Shown here: positions 1-11,156 of the stretch, one piece after another
Position numbering within the stretch: the stretch's first letter is position 1
How the letters are laid out: each line of letters opens with the position of its first letter
Source of the DNA: Scytalidium lignicola
Taxonomy: Eukaryota; Ascomycota; Leotiomycetes
Direction of reading: 5' to 3'
NCBI GenBank assembly: GCA_002812745.2
Contig: NCSJ02000266.1
Location: 1-60,121 of the forward strand
DNA: 60,121 nucleotides
The notes under the pieces: generated by a model
Told to the model about the DNA's origin: nothing
What the model saw: only the letters and a program-made list of their open reading frames with translations
The model's database searches: none
Position numbers and translations under genes: made by a program

Positions 1-620
1 CCCCAAGTCGTCGACCTCCAAGGCATCTATCCCCCTTCAATTCTCCCTCCATTCATGACCAGCATCACCGATTTCTACCGTAATACCTACAAAGATCAGT
101 TCTTTGTCTCACCACCTCCATTCTTCAAGATGTTTATGTGGTTAGAGCTATTATATCACGTCCCCATGTGTCTGTGGTCATATTGCGGGTTACTGAATGG
201 TAAGTCACCACTTCCTTTAACTCCTTAAATTCGAGAAAACGGTGTTCCTAATAGATGGTATCATACAAATAGAATCTCCAAAAACACCAATTCTTCTTCT
301 CGTCTATGCCGTGCAGACTTTTGTAACTACAGCCGTTTGTATTGCAGAGTATCTGGCTTGGGATTTGACTGTAGACGAGAAGATCAATTTGACGACGCTT
401 TATGGTCCTTACTTGGCATTATGTGAGTGCTAATACTTGATTTTATTTTATTTTATGTCATTTTTTATAATCATTTCTTGGCCGAGGTTGGGCGAAGTCG
501 AAACTTATTTACTAACTATAACCACTTCCAGCTATCTTTATGGGTATCGACATGTATTTCCGACTTATTTCTTTAGTTTCGAAGGGTGCCATTCAAGAGA
601 GATCCAAGAAGACCCGGTAA
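1..620 (+). CDS. EXPERA-domain membrane protein (TMEM97/sigma-2-receptor-like), 5' partial
   Basis: Only the 3' part is in the window. The reading frame is open from base 1. Exons are 1-199, 255-422 and 532-620 (stop TAA 618-620); introns have GTAAGT/GTGAGT donors, and the second has an ACTAAC branch point. About 151 residues remain, with several hydrophobic segments (MFMWLELLYHVPMCLWSY, PILLLVYAVQTFVTTAVC, GPYLALSIFMGIDMYFRLI). Spacing and aromatic/acidic residues fit the EXPERA fold of EBP/TMEM97 proteins; fungal homologues are often called efficient mitochondria targeting-associated protein 19. TMEM97 relatives sit in the ER and bind sterol-like ligands (family knowledge). The C terminus is KKTR, a canonical di-lysine KKxx ER-retrieval signal, which supports ER residence. 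Family assignment rests on the pattern only; no alignment was run. Confidence 0.72.
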
Positions 621-821
621 CTGAATCTAACAGTGAAATTTGCTATATCACAATTTATGGGCTCGCGCCACAATATAATACCCCTCCGCATAAAATTATA
701 GACTCAATAATCATTACTCATATTATTATTCTAGGCCATTCTGCCTCGTAGACTAGATATGACATACATAGTACTCTAAAACATATTGTATTATAGAAAC
801 CACACATATTCTCGCCACCCT

Positions 822-1928
822 CTAATCAATTCTCTTCCCTATCCCCCAGCCATTCCCAACTCCATACGCCAACGGCGTCGCACCGCCGAGTCCTCTCCCC
901 CTCAGTCGTTTCGGTAACACCACGCCCCAGAACCAGACGGTACAAATCGCAGCTCCGGCTACAAAACTAGTAAGACAGTAAAATAGCGTACTGGCATATA
1001 TATGCCCTCCCATCCCAGCCCACTCAACCTTTCCATTGGTCTTCGGCAACGATGGGGTAGGGAACCATCGGACAGAGAAACTAAGTGGCAACGGATCGCC
1101 TATAACCAGTTTCTTCGTCAGCGCCGCGGGGCCAGTAACGTGTGATAGTGGCGAGGTAGAGTATGCAGCGCCAGAATCAAGCACGCCGCTGTCGTGCTTG
1201 TGTAGGTGATGTTTTGGTGTAGAATGGAGCAGGATATTGAGATGTGTTGAAACGTGGAGATGGGAGAGTTGGAGTGTGCCAGCTAGGGCAAAGATTAAGG
1301 GCACGTATTCTCGTTCGTAAGGGATCGCATTCGGGGATGTTATGATTGGCGGTGGCCTCGCCGGGAGGCGACAGGTTAGAGGGGCGTCATTGTGAATGTA
1401 GAACTCTAGGAGGTGGAAGAATGGATCGGAGATAAAAGGGATAGTGCAGTTCAATTCTAGGAGCGAATGTCAGTGATAAGTATGCGGAATTCTGAAGGCA
1501 TGGGATAGTGTAGCATACCTTCTTCAACTCCATATTGCAACTCTAATGGCTTGCCCGTCTCATTGCATACCGGAAACGGAATATATTTCAAATTATGTTT
1601 TTCGTCTTGGATATGTTCTCCTGTATCACTACATACCAAACGTATCAGCGCTCCATATCATCAATAAGAAATATGAAATCGCCTCCAACTCGAGCAAACT
1701 ATTCATATGGACAACCTCCCCATAATATCCCAAACAAAAAGTATAACAAACCCGCACTTACATAGACCTCTCCAAACAATCAACGGGGATCTTCGCCCCA
1801 TAATGATAACTCGGCAAAGGGATATGCTTGTCCCCAACATCCGTCGCCGCCCAAGCTTCATCCGTGAACAAGGCCAATCCAGAAAGGAGAGCCACTAGGA
1901 GCCACCACCGCGGTTGATCGCACGACAT
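822..1928 (-). CDS. Conserved fungal type I membrane protein, function unknown
   Basis: Three exons: 1928-1762, 1628-1519 and 1456-822 (stop 824-822), 303 residues. The joints are in phase and use GTAAGT and GTATGC donors. A signal peptide is evident (hydrophobic WWLLVALLSGLALF, likely cleavage after EAWA). The following luminal/extracellular region includes conserved-looking stretches IPLPSYHYGAKIPVDCLER, YIPFPVCNETGKPLELQYG and FHLLEFYIHNDAPLTCRLPA, several Cys, and N-glycosylation sequons (CNETG, LNCT). One membrane segment near the C terminus (about residues 247-273) is followed by a basic, glycine-rich cytoplasmic tail of about 30 residues. I recognise the protein as a conserved-hypothetical type but cannot name a family or function. 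A secretory-pathway type I protein with a Cys-stabilised ectodomain is the safe description. Confidence 0.75.
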
Positions 1929-2595
1929 ATTTGAACCTTGCGCGCAATACTACTACCCTCGGGTATATATGTCTATAAGGTTCAGTTTTCCATTGGCGCA
2001 AGGTTGTGATGAAAGAAGGAGGAACGGAGAAACGGTAAAAAGGGAAATTAACAACTTGGTGTCTTTGGTGACGCGGGAGATTTACGAGCTTGCGATTTAG
2101 CGACCAGGATCAAGAGGCCAAAGGGGCAAGGCTGAAACCCCGAGGCTGCAACGCCCGAGACTTGTACCTTAAGACGAGGCTGGACTACGCACAATGATGC
2201 GTTGATTAATTTTATAGATCAGATCATCCTTCATATTATAGAGAAACAATGCCTTACTCTATGTTTCATTAACAGTAACGCAAAGTATCCTCTAAATATA
2301 CAACTCCGCCTTTCCTCCTTAGCTTGCTAACTTCATTGTTTGCGTTAAGTACAGAAAATGAAAATGAAAACTCTCCTAGAAAAGCTTTTCTCTAGCTGGA
2401 AACAATGATTCGCACCTTGCCTGCCTAATCCTTTCCGCAGAAAACGCCAAGCTAGATGCCATAGACCAACGAATTTATTCTTCACCTTTTTTTTTTCCAA
2501 CTCATATTTCATTCATCACGGATTTCTTTTCCTGAAACAGCTATTTCGTTGTGCAACTCCGCCTTCAATCCATCTAACCCCCCATTCATCATCAA
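1929..2595. other. Intergenic, promoter of the 822-1928 gene and 3' side of Nup170
   Basis: No coding potential. Holds the upstream region of the leftward membrane-protein gene and the 3' flank of the leftward nucleoporin gene. A 10-base T run lies near 2489-2498. No RNA gene or repeat recognised. Confidence 0.6.
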
Positions 2596-5500
2596 TCATC
2601 TTAATGAGCGCTCAATCCTAATCCTCAACTCAGCTGCCTGCTCCTGCTCATCTGGAGACAAACCATTCTGCACCAATACATCGAGCATCTCACTAATCCC
2701 CTGCGCATTCTCCTCACCGCCACCGAACAATCTTGTATTACTCCTGACGCAATCCCGATACCACTCTTTGATTGTATACAACATATGCTCTGCAATTATC
2801 CTCTTGTTTCGGCCTGAAAAGGGGGCAACTTCACCATAAAAAATATTTTGCAGGATGGAGAGAATGGTTTCATAGTGGAAATGGACGTGGATGAACAAGT
2901 CGATGACCCATGTTCGGGGTCCTACGTCTCGCTGGAACTCAATAGCATATTTCTCAATCATTGGGATAAGCATTGCGGGGGAGAAGGTCGTTTCGGAGTA
3001 ATTTAGGCGGTGAGCCATATCCCGGACCATAGTGACAATTGCCTCATAAGGAAGTTCGGTTGCATTAGGATCATTGGCGACCTTAGAGTGTGTAGATTCA
3101 AGAATGTTCTGCCAAGTTGAATTAATATCTGCCTCGTTACGATGATCGGCGGCCTCGTATATTAGCAGGCAGATATCGAAGTAGCTCGCTTGATCTGCGT
3201 ATTCGTTGTATAACTAGTTATTGTCAGAACATTATGTACTGTCAAGAACTAATCATGTACTTACATGGGTTACATCTTGGATCTGGCCATCAAGTGAACG
3301 GATCACATCAGCCCTTCGATCAAGAGCAATTCTCTCATCATTACGAAGTCGACTGAGAAGTTCATCTTGGATGTTCGCAATTTCTAGAAGTTCTGTAACT
3401 TCGTGAAGCAATACCTGTCGCGCTTGTCTCCCAATTCCCACACTCTGCGTTGAAGCATTTGCCTTTGCTCGACTGAGGTACTCGATCCGTTTTATTAGAG
3501 GGATAGGGAAGTCACTCTTTGCCAGCTGTACCTGAACGGAAGCGGCAGCGTAGAAGTCCTCTTGGTGAACATAATATCTCCATAGCAGATCGGCCTTTTC
3601 CATACTCGTATTTGAGAGTCGTTGTAAGTATGTAATGACGTAAGGTGAATCCACAGCTAGAAGTTTATCTGTCCATCCTTGTGTCAGATACCAGTCATAC
3701 AAATCAAATTGGAAGACCTCATCATCCGACTCGTTAACAACCGTATGTGCTTCAATGCGTTTCGTAGTAGCTACTGTCTGCCGACCATCTACAAATTCTG
3801 GATCATTAGAGTTGGCAGCATCCACTTCTTGGATGACTTGATGGATCAGCTCATAGCATCGTCTTCTGTACTCATAAATACTACTCCGTGGGTCGCCTTC
3901 AGGCTTACCGTCATTAATCCAAGCAAAGGCTTTGTTACCTCTGTCTGATTCCTGAGCAACCAAGAGAGCCAGCTGTATTGCACCGGCATAGAACTGGAGC
4001 TGTGTAAACTTGCCCATTGCCATCTGCAAATTCTCAAAGGAAAGAGCAACAGCAACCTGCTTGAACAACCGTAGACTTTCATTAAGTAGATTCCGTCCCA
4101 GGTCGTGTGTGCTCCAGTCTCAGCAACTCGGCTCAATTGCTCTTGAGCCTTGAAGATGATAACGTCGTCAGCACTGCAGAAACTGCCACATCTTCGGCGT
4201 AAAGCTTCTGCTACAGTGTCAACATTCGAACCGTTAGCAATATTTCGATTCACAATAGCCTTAACCAGGATCTTCGCAAGATCCTTCCCAGAATCAGTAG
4301 AAAATAAGAGCTCATAGGTCAAGTCTCGAAGTCGCTGTTTCACGGTATCATCCAAGGCAGTCCAGATCTCATTCACCCGCTCATCGAACAGCATTTGTAC
4401 GAATGAAATACCTTCAATAATGCTCGAATTGAGCTTCTGAAGAGAATGTAGCGCCTGGTGTTCTCCTTGCAATGCTATCTCTTCTTGTCTGCTAGCCACG
4501 CGTTGAAGGCCTTCTGGGCCTGCTAACCCTTCGATAAACGATTTGTTCTTATCCAAGAAAGTGGCCAGTTTCATTAACTCCTCTTGAACGCTAGCAAGTT
4601 TCAAAGCTGAAATAGTAGATCTGATTGATACTCCTCCAGTTGGTGCAACTCCTTGGGTAATAACGGCAGCTTTCCACAGCGACCGAACAAGCCTTGACAT
4701 GTAGAGAGCCAAACCATCGTGTCGTGAAGATGGCCTGACGGTATCAATTGCTTGCAACGATCCTTCGATAACAACGTTCTCGTTCATTGACGGACGTCCT
4801 CCAAATTCAACGAATGCTTTCCGAGCCGCCTCAAGAGTTTCCGGATCGCTGATTCGTCCCGTTCTAGCTTCTCCAGGAGGGATATCACTACCCTGGCCAC
4901 ATGCAACAGCTAAAGCAGTTGCAGTAGTCTCGCCCCTACCGTAATGCCTGATGAACTTCTTGATCTCGTTCTCTAAGCCTTCATCTCCACCAGTTCGAAG
5001 TGCAGAAGCAAATATATCCACCAATCGTCTCCGTCGAATAATATGGATTCCAGTATTCGTCAAGATTGCGATTTCCGTAGGAGTGAGGTCAAACTGTACA
5101 GCAAGCTCATTTCCAAACCCCAAGGGCTGCTGGGCAGCTGCAAATGAGTCTGTCACAAGACCTAGAGCTTCTGCACGGCTACCGAGTTCAAGCCATACAC
5201 CCTGCTCGTAATACTTCGACGTTTGAACTGTTATGTCTCTAGCTTGTGCCGCTATTCGTCCAGTATCCGGGCTAGCAAGGAAGAGAGAATCAATTCCTGG
5301 ATGTGCTTCTTTCGCAACAAAGCAGAAGAACAGCCCAGGTGGGAATCTAAGGCCCATCCTTGTGTATGCTAAAGCCTGGGAGGATATTTCAGTCGAGGTC
5401 TCAACGCCTGGATAAAGTTGGCTAGACGGTCTTGGCTCCAGTCGCGGGGGGAATTTGATATGCTGAACTTGCATGCTCTGAGGGGCGCCTTGGCCAGTAA

Positions 5501-6799
5501 GATATCCAAATCCTCTCGTAGCACTCAAAAATAGTCGGCATCCAGTGGATGTTGTGGCCATTAAATGAAGCTTAGAAGCTTCTTTTGCCGATATTGCGCT
5601 AATAGAAACGATGCGCATAGTATTGGTCAGCAAGGGAGAGGCAGAGATCATATGACTGATATCTCTAAGGCACTCTGTTCGGCGCTTTTCAATGACTTGT
5701 TGTAAGGTTGTTGGGCTATCCATATGGAAAGTTCGAATCGTTGATTCGGAGGATAGAGTGTATAGTAGCCTTCTCGTATCATCAACTACCATATCAATAA
5801 CATGTTCTTGAGACTTCTTTCCCCACAAAGATACTGGTACAAGAGATGTATAGCCTGGGCTTGTGTGATTAAGCTTCCCGCACCGGCTCGCAAACCACTT
5901 CTCTTCTTGCTGATATGTAAGCTCATAAACATCATTATCCAACGCCCCAGTGAAGAAAATTCGTCCCGTTGCACTTGAGCCTTCAATTACTCTAACATCG
6001 GTGGCTCTAATCGAAAGTGACATGCGAGTCTGGTATAGCGAGACGGTTGTGCTTCCAGAACGGCTATGAGAAGCAGCCAAACCCAGTAAAAGGATTTCAG
6101 CTGTTGTTGCGACAACTAATAAATGGGTGATCTCCTTCACAAACACACCAGCTCGCGGAACAACAAGTTTAACCGCAGTTATATTATTCGGCTGCTCCTC
6201 AAATCCTATGAGCTCTGGATTAGGATGAGTATAGTCCCACAGATAAAGCGCATTGTCAATCGTAACCCAAGCATGATTCAACTCGGCGAAGAGACCCATC
6301 ATCGTCTGGACCTGAGCTCGATTGTACTGCTCGAATATTTTGTCTGGTATATCGTACATTTTCGTTCTTTGAAAAGGTGCCCAGGCGGGCTCGGTAACTG
6401 GCGATGGGAGGTCATAGTCGGAAGAAATACCCTCTATAAATTCATTAGCAATACTTCCTAAGTTGTCCAGATGTGAAACCTACGCTTGACATAACTATCG
6501 AGATCCGGGAAACTTGCTTCCTTTTGCAACACCTCATTGATCGTCCTTGCAGCTCGTTGAATTGGCTGTAGTGGTGGAGAAGCAGCTACTTGTCGTGATC
6601 CTGAAGCTTGAAGGTGAGGTTGCTGAGCTACACCGGAGCTTTGCGATGACGGCCCGCCCTGCTGCCCAGTGAATGGTTGTGATCGAAAAACTGGCTGTCG
6701 AGGAGGTGGTGCTCCACCCTGATATCTCGAAGCTGCTGGTGTCTGTAAGTATGCGCCTGGCAATGGCCTTTGCGGTGTCTGCAACGACGGGTACGACAT
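2596..6799 (-). CDS. nup170: Nucleoporin Nup170/Nup157 (Nup155 family), with apparent frameshift
   Basis: Inner-ring scaffold nucleoporin of the nuclear pore. Exons 6799-6484, 6433-3265 and 3213-2596 encode about 1,367 residues if one frame change is allowed. Residues 1-100 are Pro/Gln/Ser-rich and disordered. The family hallmark GISSDYDLP is rebuilt exactly across the first splice joint. Next comes the Nup155-type N-terminal beta-propeller (MYDIPDKIFEQYNRAQVQTM, NNALYLWDY-like, NNITAVKLVVPRAGVF), then a long helical solenoid ending ERIDL-like RIRIERSLR. Near 4104-4112 the frame breaks in a GT dinucleotide run: upstream reads ...RVAETGAHT, downstream resumes HDLGRNLLNESLRLFKQVA one frame over. 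Similarity is strong on both sides and no intron fits. This is either an assembly indel or a real truncating mutation that would remove about 480 residues. An essential structural gene makes the indel explanation more likely. Confidence 0.88.
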
Positions 6800-7499
6800 C
6801 TCGAGCTGGACTTCTACAGCTATCCCAATTGCTGCGCGCAGTGCAACACGCTACAGAACAGTCCGTCAGCGTTATATAAACTTCATGAGAGCGATATAAA
6901 GAGAGCGCGAAGACTGGACGTATTGCAGAAAGCAAATTCGGTGAACAGGCAGTTTTGTACACAAATGATGCACGTCCAAGCCAAAAGCGCGTCGCTTGCA
7001 TCCGCGAAATTTCCAGCCTCGTAGATCACGTGCGTGATCTGAACAACAGAGTTTTAGCAATGATCTTCCTATTGATGTTTAGATGGCAATAGAAACTTCT
7101 TTAACAGTCTGTAGGTTATTAAACAAAGTAGTCTTTGTTATAGTTTTAGCTTTTTGTGCGTACCTGTTTTCAATTGTTGATACTGAAATTTATCTTCTCC
7201 TTAGAAAAATTAACTTTCTACAAGAACATAATTGTAGTACGACGAGTTTTTGCAGATCAACAATAAAATTCCTCAGCCTAGCATAAAAAAANCTCCTATT
7301 ATTAAAAACCCTTTGCAAACAATTACTCTTATTCTATCTCTAAACTAGATCCATTCTTCTATACCCTTCTTTTTGTATATCCCAGAGCTCTCATATCCCA
7401 TCTATCGCCAAAAAAANTCCAAAAANGAAAATTCATCAATCATTTATCTCAGGAGCTCGACAGAGCATTTCCGTATAATCATAAATTTCCGTCAATGAA
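6800..7499. other. Intergenic between nup170 start and ferric reductase stop
   Basis: Promoter of the leftward nup170 plus 3' flank of the leftward reductase gene. AT-rich with three Ns beside A runs (7292, 7417, 7426). A 67-codon ORF at 7083-7286 has no recognisable features and is not called. Confidence 0.6.
7023..7040. promoter_or_regulatory. E-box palindrome upstream of nup170
   Basis: Two 8-base arms, AGATCACG and CGTGATCT, flank TG and include a CACGTG core at 7027-7032. The site lies about 225 bases upstream of the nup170 ATG. CACGTG is bound by bHLH factors such as Cbf1; the regulatory role here is inference. Confidence 0.35.
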
Positions 7500-9465
7500 T
7501 TACCACCCAAACATCTCCAAGTGGACCTCAACAGGTACACCACTTTCTCTCACAGCCTTGCGCCCGCTCTCTCTAACAACGTCCAATATCTCCACTGGAC
7601 CGCAAGCAGCGATCAATATTCGCCCAACCACTGCCTCATCTCCCCTCCGTACATTTTCACTTATCAAAGTAGAGAGATCAGGTCGTCCAGGCTGTAAGAC
7701 CAGATCAGCTGGCATAACCTCAGCAGAAGCTATGTTCTTCTCAAGGTCAGATCCCGAGCGAGATAACGCAGGAGAACCTTTTTCCAAGACAGTGACACTA
7801 GAACTTGATGTACTTGTACAGGTGGTAGCGTGTAATATCAAATTAACAGACGGTGAGGCCTTAAGTATCTCGAGATCTCGGGCGAACCAGGTAAGTTGTT
7901 CTTCATGTCTTAAAGCCCAGACGAAGTCAATCTGGATATTCCTTCCTCTGGATTCGGCCAACCTGAGAGCTTGAATCGCGGCACCGAAGGTAAATGAAGC
8001 GCCGCTGCCACCAGCGATGAGGATTAAGTGCGCAAAGTCACCAAGGTGAGATAATGAATTGTATGGACCTACAATAGAAGCTCTGAGAACAGCGCCTGGA
8101 CGCTCGTTGGCATACTTGATGAGTTTCTTGGTGAAGCCATCGTGGCCTTTGATGACCAGCTCGAGGGGGTCTGCGGAGGCGACAGTAAAAGGATGCGTCT
8201 CGAAGGGACGGATAGCAGGGACCCAGAGGTAGAGATGGCTGGTTCCTGACCTGCAGATATGAGCTTTGCGCTTCAAGGTGACCTTGACACCACCATGCGG
8301 AAGAGGTGTAAGAGTGACATTGTTTCCAGGCGCATAGTATGCGAGTTTAAGTGAGCGGAGGACCCGATCAGCAGACCAGATAACGCCGATGAAGAGAATG
8401 AACCAGACCAACCACATTGTGAGTTTTTGTCTGTGTAGTCTAACCGCAACGACCATGATGATGAAAAAGGAGACATGGGCAATGTAAAATATTTCGTAGA
8501 ATTTGCGACGAAAGGCAGTAAAGACACACATGACGAAGGCGCAAGCAGCTGCAATTTCACCATAGATAATGTTTTTCCTGCGGAAGTCTTCCATATTATC
8601 ACGGTAGCTATAGGCAACAAGGTAGAGAATGATGTGCAGGACGATCATAAGCATTGTAGTCCAGCCGGCTAGCCGGTGGAGAATGTTGAGATACTTGTAG
8701 GAATATGCCGTCATGAATGCCAATGGGGTATTTTTGAGAGCGAGGAAAGTGAGGAGGCAGATATTGGCGGCAGATATCCTGCATTGAATTAGCATCTTGG
8801 ACAGAGATAATACTTATTTGCAGGTAACTTACCGTCCAGCACGCTTTCCATAGTCCTCAACTCTGGAGCCGAGAGGAATTGTATCATCTACATCGATATT
8901 CCAGAACATAAGAGCGATGTGCAGAGCGACAAAGACGACATATACGGTGAGGTGGCCAATGCTTTCAAATCCGAATGGTACCTTTCGAAGAGCGATGCTT
9001 CGAGCATATCTGAAAATGTCAGTGAGAATCAAGTAAGGTGACAGTNCTAAAGTAGTTATAAACATGAATAATCTTCAAACTAAAATATCTCCTCTAATAG
9101 AAGAGATATCGATGATAGGCGGCGGGGAAAAAATAGATTTCAACCACATACCTTATAGCCTTTGTTACTGGACCAACTTTTCCACTGACCTGTCGTTTCC
9201 TCAGAAAGAAGTTGACCCAGTGATAAACGGTGAAGATTCCAATAATCGTGCATATAACAGTAGCATAGCCCATAACAGCCTGCTGGCTACGGAGCGTACG
9301 AAGATTCTTGTCTGATGCACTCGTCTTTGGCTTTGGCTTTGAGCTACTGGAAGCAGAAGCAGCAGCCCTCACCACCACAGAGGCGACTGTTGAGATAACA
9401 GCAGTCATTGGAGAGTTTACTCTACCAGTGTCAGAGCCAAAAGCTTGTTCTAATGGAGACACCAT
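7500..9465 (-). CDS. Ferric-reductase-like NADPH oxidoreductase (FRE family)
   Basis: Exons 9465-9152, 9009-8833 and 8778-7500 give 589 residues with all joints in phase. The ferric-reductase transmembrane domain carries two bis-histidine pairs with 13 residues between them (LHRLAGWTTMLMIVLH and AHVSFFIIMVVAVRLH), expected to hold two haems across the membrane. It is followed by an FAD-binding 8 domain with the HPFTVAS motif and a NAD-binding 6 domain with GGSGASFTFG and the C-terminal CGP (AACGPVEIL). FRE enzymes reduce Fe(III) or Cu(II) outside the cell with cytosolic NADPH, feeding high-affinity iron uptake; whether iron is the substrate here is inferred. The NAD domain holds a Ser/Thr-rich insertion (TTCTSTSSSSVTVLEKGS). 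The upstream region has four iron-GATA motifs, which supports an iron role. Confidence 0.88.
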
Positions 9466-9549
9466 TCTGATAACTAGGGAGGACTAGGCACGGGGAGAGT
9501 GTGCTACTAGCAAAAACCTTGAAAGAAGGAGAGAAATTGGGAACACAGT

Positions 9550-9576
9550 TTATCTGATCAAGATCAGATCAGATAA
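9550..9576. promoter_or_regulatory. Inverted pair of SreA/Urbs1-type iron-GATA sites
   Basis: TTATCTGAT at 9550-9558 is the reverse complement of ATCAGATAA at 9568-9576. Both match ATCWGATAA, the site bound by fungal siderophore-type GATA repressors (Urbs1, SRE, SreA, Sre1). They lie 85-111 bases upstream of the reductase ATG. The intervening bases include a further GATCAG half match. Confidence 0.7.
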
Positions 9577-10300
9577 GATTGACAAGTACTCTTATAGAGG
9601 AGGAAATGAACAGCAGGAACCTAGTTCTAAGGTGGAGCGTGCTCAGGTTGACCCATTTTTCCTCTTCAAATCACACTTGTAAGGACACCACGAACATGTT
9701 CATTCTCCTCCTACTGGTTATGGATGTAACCTGTAGAGGAATGAAATGATAGGTTGAAGAGGACAAGGTAGGGAGCACCGGCAGTACAACCGGTGCTGAG
9801 TGTAAATGAAATGGCTAGTTGATGACATTTAGGAAGGAAAGATCCGACAAAGACAGCCTGTGAGTGGCTATATCAGTAAGTGGATGTGATTTCCAGGAAT
9901 CCGTATGACTTGCTACTTTCTCGGCCTCTTTTTGGTGTGATGTCACTACTGTAGAGCAGTTCATAACTGGCACTGGCCAGAAGAGAGGAAGAACACCATT
10001 CAGCAGTGTTTCCACAATGATTTTGAACCATACAGCACATTGTAAATACAGAAACGGTGATAATTGTTCCTGAAAGCGAGCCCTTCAAGACAGGATATAT
10101 ATGTAAAGTCATCACTTATCTCTTCTTTTCTCTCTCCGAATGTTGCATTTTGTTTTGTGCGAATTGCCGTTTCTACCGCCGGGAATCCTCACCTTCCGGC
10201 TCCTACAGTAGTGGAGTAAGTTGTTAGGAAAAAGTCGCTCTCGAGCAACCCCCCTCCACCTGGCTAGCCAGATCCAGTCTAGGAGGCTGAAAAAGAGCCG

Positions 10301-10363
10301 ATCAGATAACGCATCGCACAGGGATTAGAGTTATGCAGATCACGCTATTAGCGGATCAGATAA
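10301..10363. promoter_or_regulatory. Two further ATCAGATAA iron-GATA sites
   Basis: Exact ATCAGATAA at 10301-10309 and 10355-10363, both on the + strand and 54 bases apart, in the same long upstream region of the leftward reductase gene (about 840-900 bases before its ATG). The next gene to the right also points left and ends at 11157, so the sites can only lie upstream of the reductase. Confidence 0.65.
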
Positions 10364-11156
10364 ACCTTAGCGCCACTGAGTTTTCCTCGTCGCGAGGGCC
10401 AAGGAAACAGCGTTTCACCCATCTTCCAGGGGACCTCTTTCCTAGTTGGTAATCCGTCACGTCTGTTAATCTAGCCCTGCGATGATACTGCGGCATTTGT
10501 ATCGGACACACGACAGAGTGGGTAGGTTTGGAAAATCAGTGGAGCTCCACTAATGAGAGTTAAGCTTGTACTGTAAGTTGCTGGTAAGTACGTCCGGGGC
10601 CAGTCGGTGTGTTGACAAGGTTTAATTTGGCTCGGAAGTTATATCTTGTCGGTTGTTTGAAGGCTTGAACCGACCCATTCCTGATAAAGCGGTATCGGAG
10701 AGCCAAGGCAGGACAAAAGGACACAAGGCTGACACACCTTTGGCCTACAAATAAAGTTATAGATTACGTGCAGTCCGCCAAGCTCGCACAACGAGGGTAA
10801 AAATACATTGGGTTTGCCCTACTTTACTCACAAGTCTTGCCAACTGGGCTCGCTATTTACCACTGGCAGTTGATCATTTGATCTAGAGCGGATTAGCCGG
10901 TAAGAGGATTTCCCGAGGACTTCCTTGAAAGATTTTACCCTTGCTCTTTCACTACCAACCATTGAATCCTACACAAAGTCTTGTCTGGACTTGTCTTGTT
11001 TTTGGCCCACTATAAGCATTCAGGTTCCCACTCCTCCCTTTCACAGAGCGAATAGACATCATTTTTGAGAGCCGAGCTATTATAGCAAACACGGTCGAGC
11101 TCCATTCATTCCTCTTAGTCATAGGGTGAGGGTGCCCAACGCAACTGACCACCAAT

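Larger units (their letters stand above)
9466..11156. other. Long upstream region of the ferric reductase gene
   Basis: 1.7 kb without a supported gene. Contains the four iron-GATA sites listed separately. Small ORFs at 9815-10115 and 10952-11155 lack any recognisable features and are not called. Confidence 0.65.

Noticed and set aside
437..751. 104-codon plus-strand ORF
   Set aside because: It overlaps the last intron and exon of the EXPERA gene in another frame, and the spliced gene explains the sequence.
7083..7286. 67-codon ORF with a hydrophobic stretch
   Set aside because: AT-rich intergenic sequence, no ATG context, homology or splice partner; likely chance.
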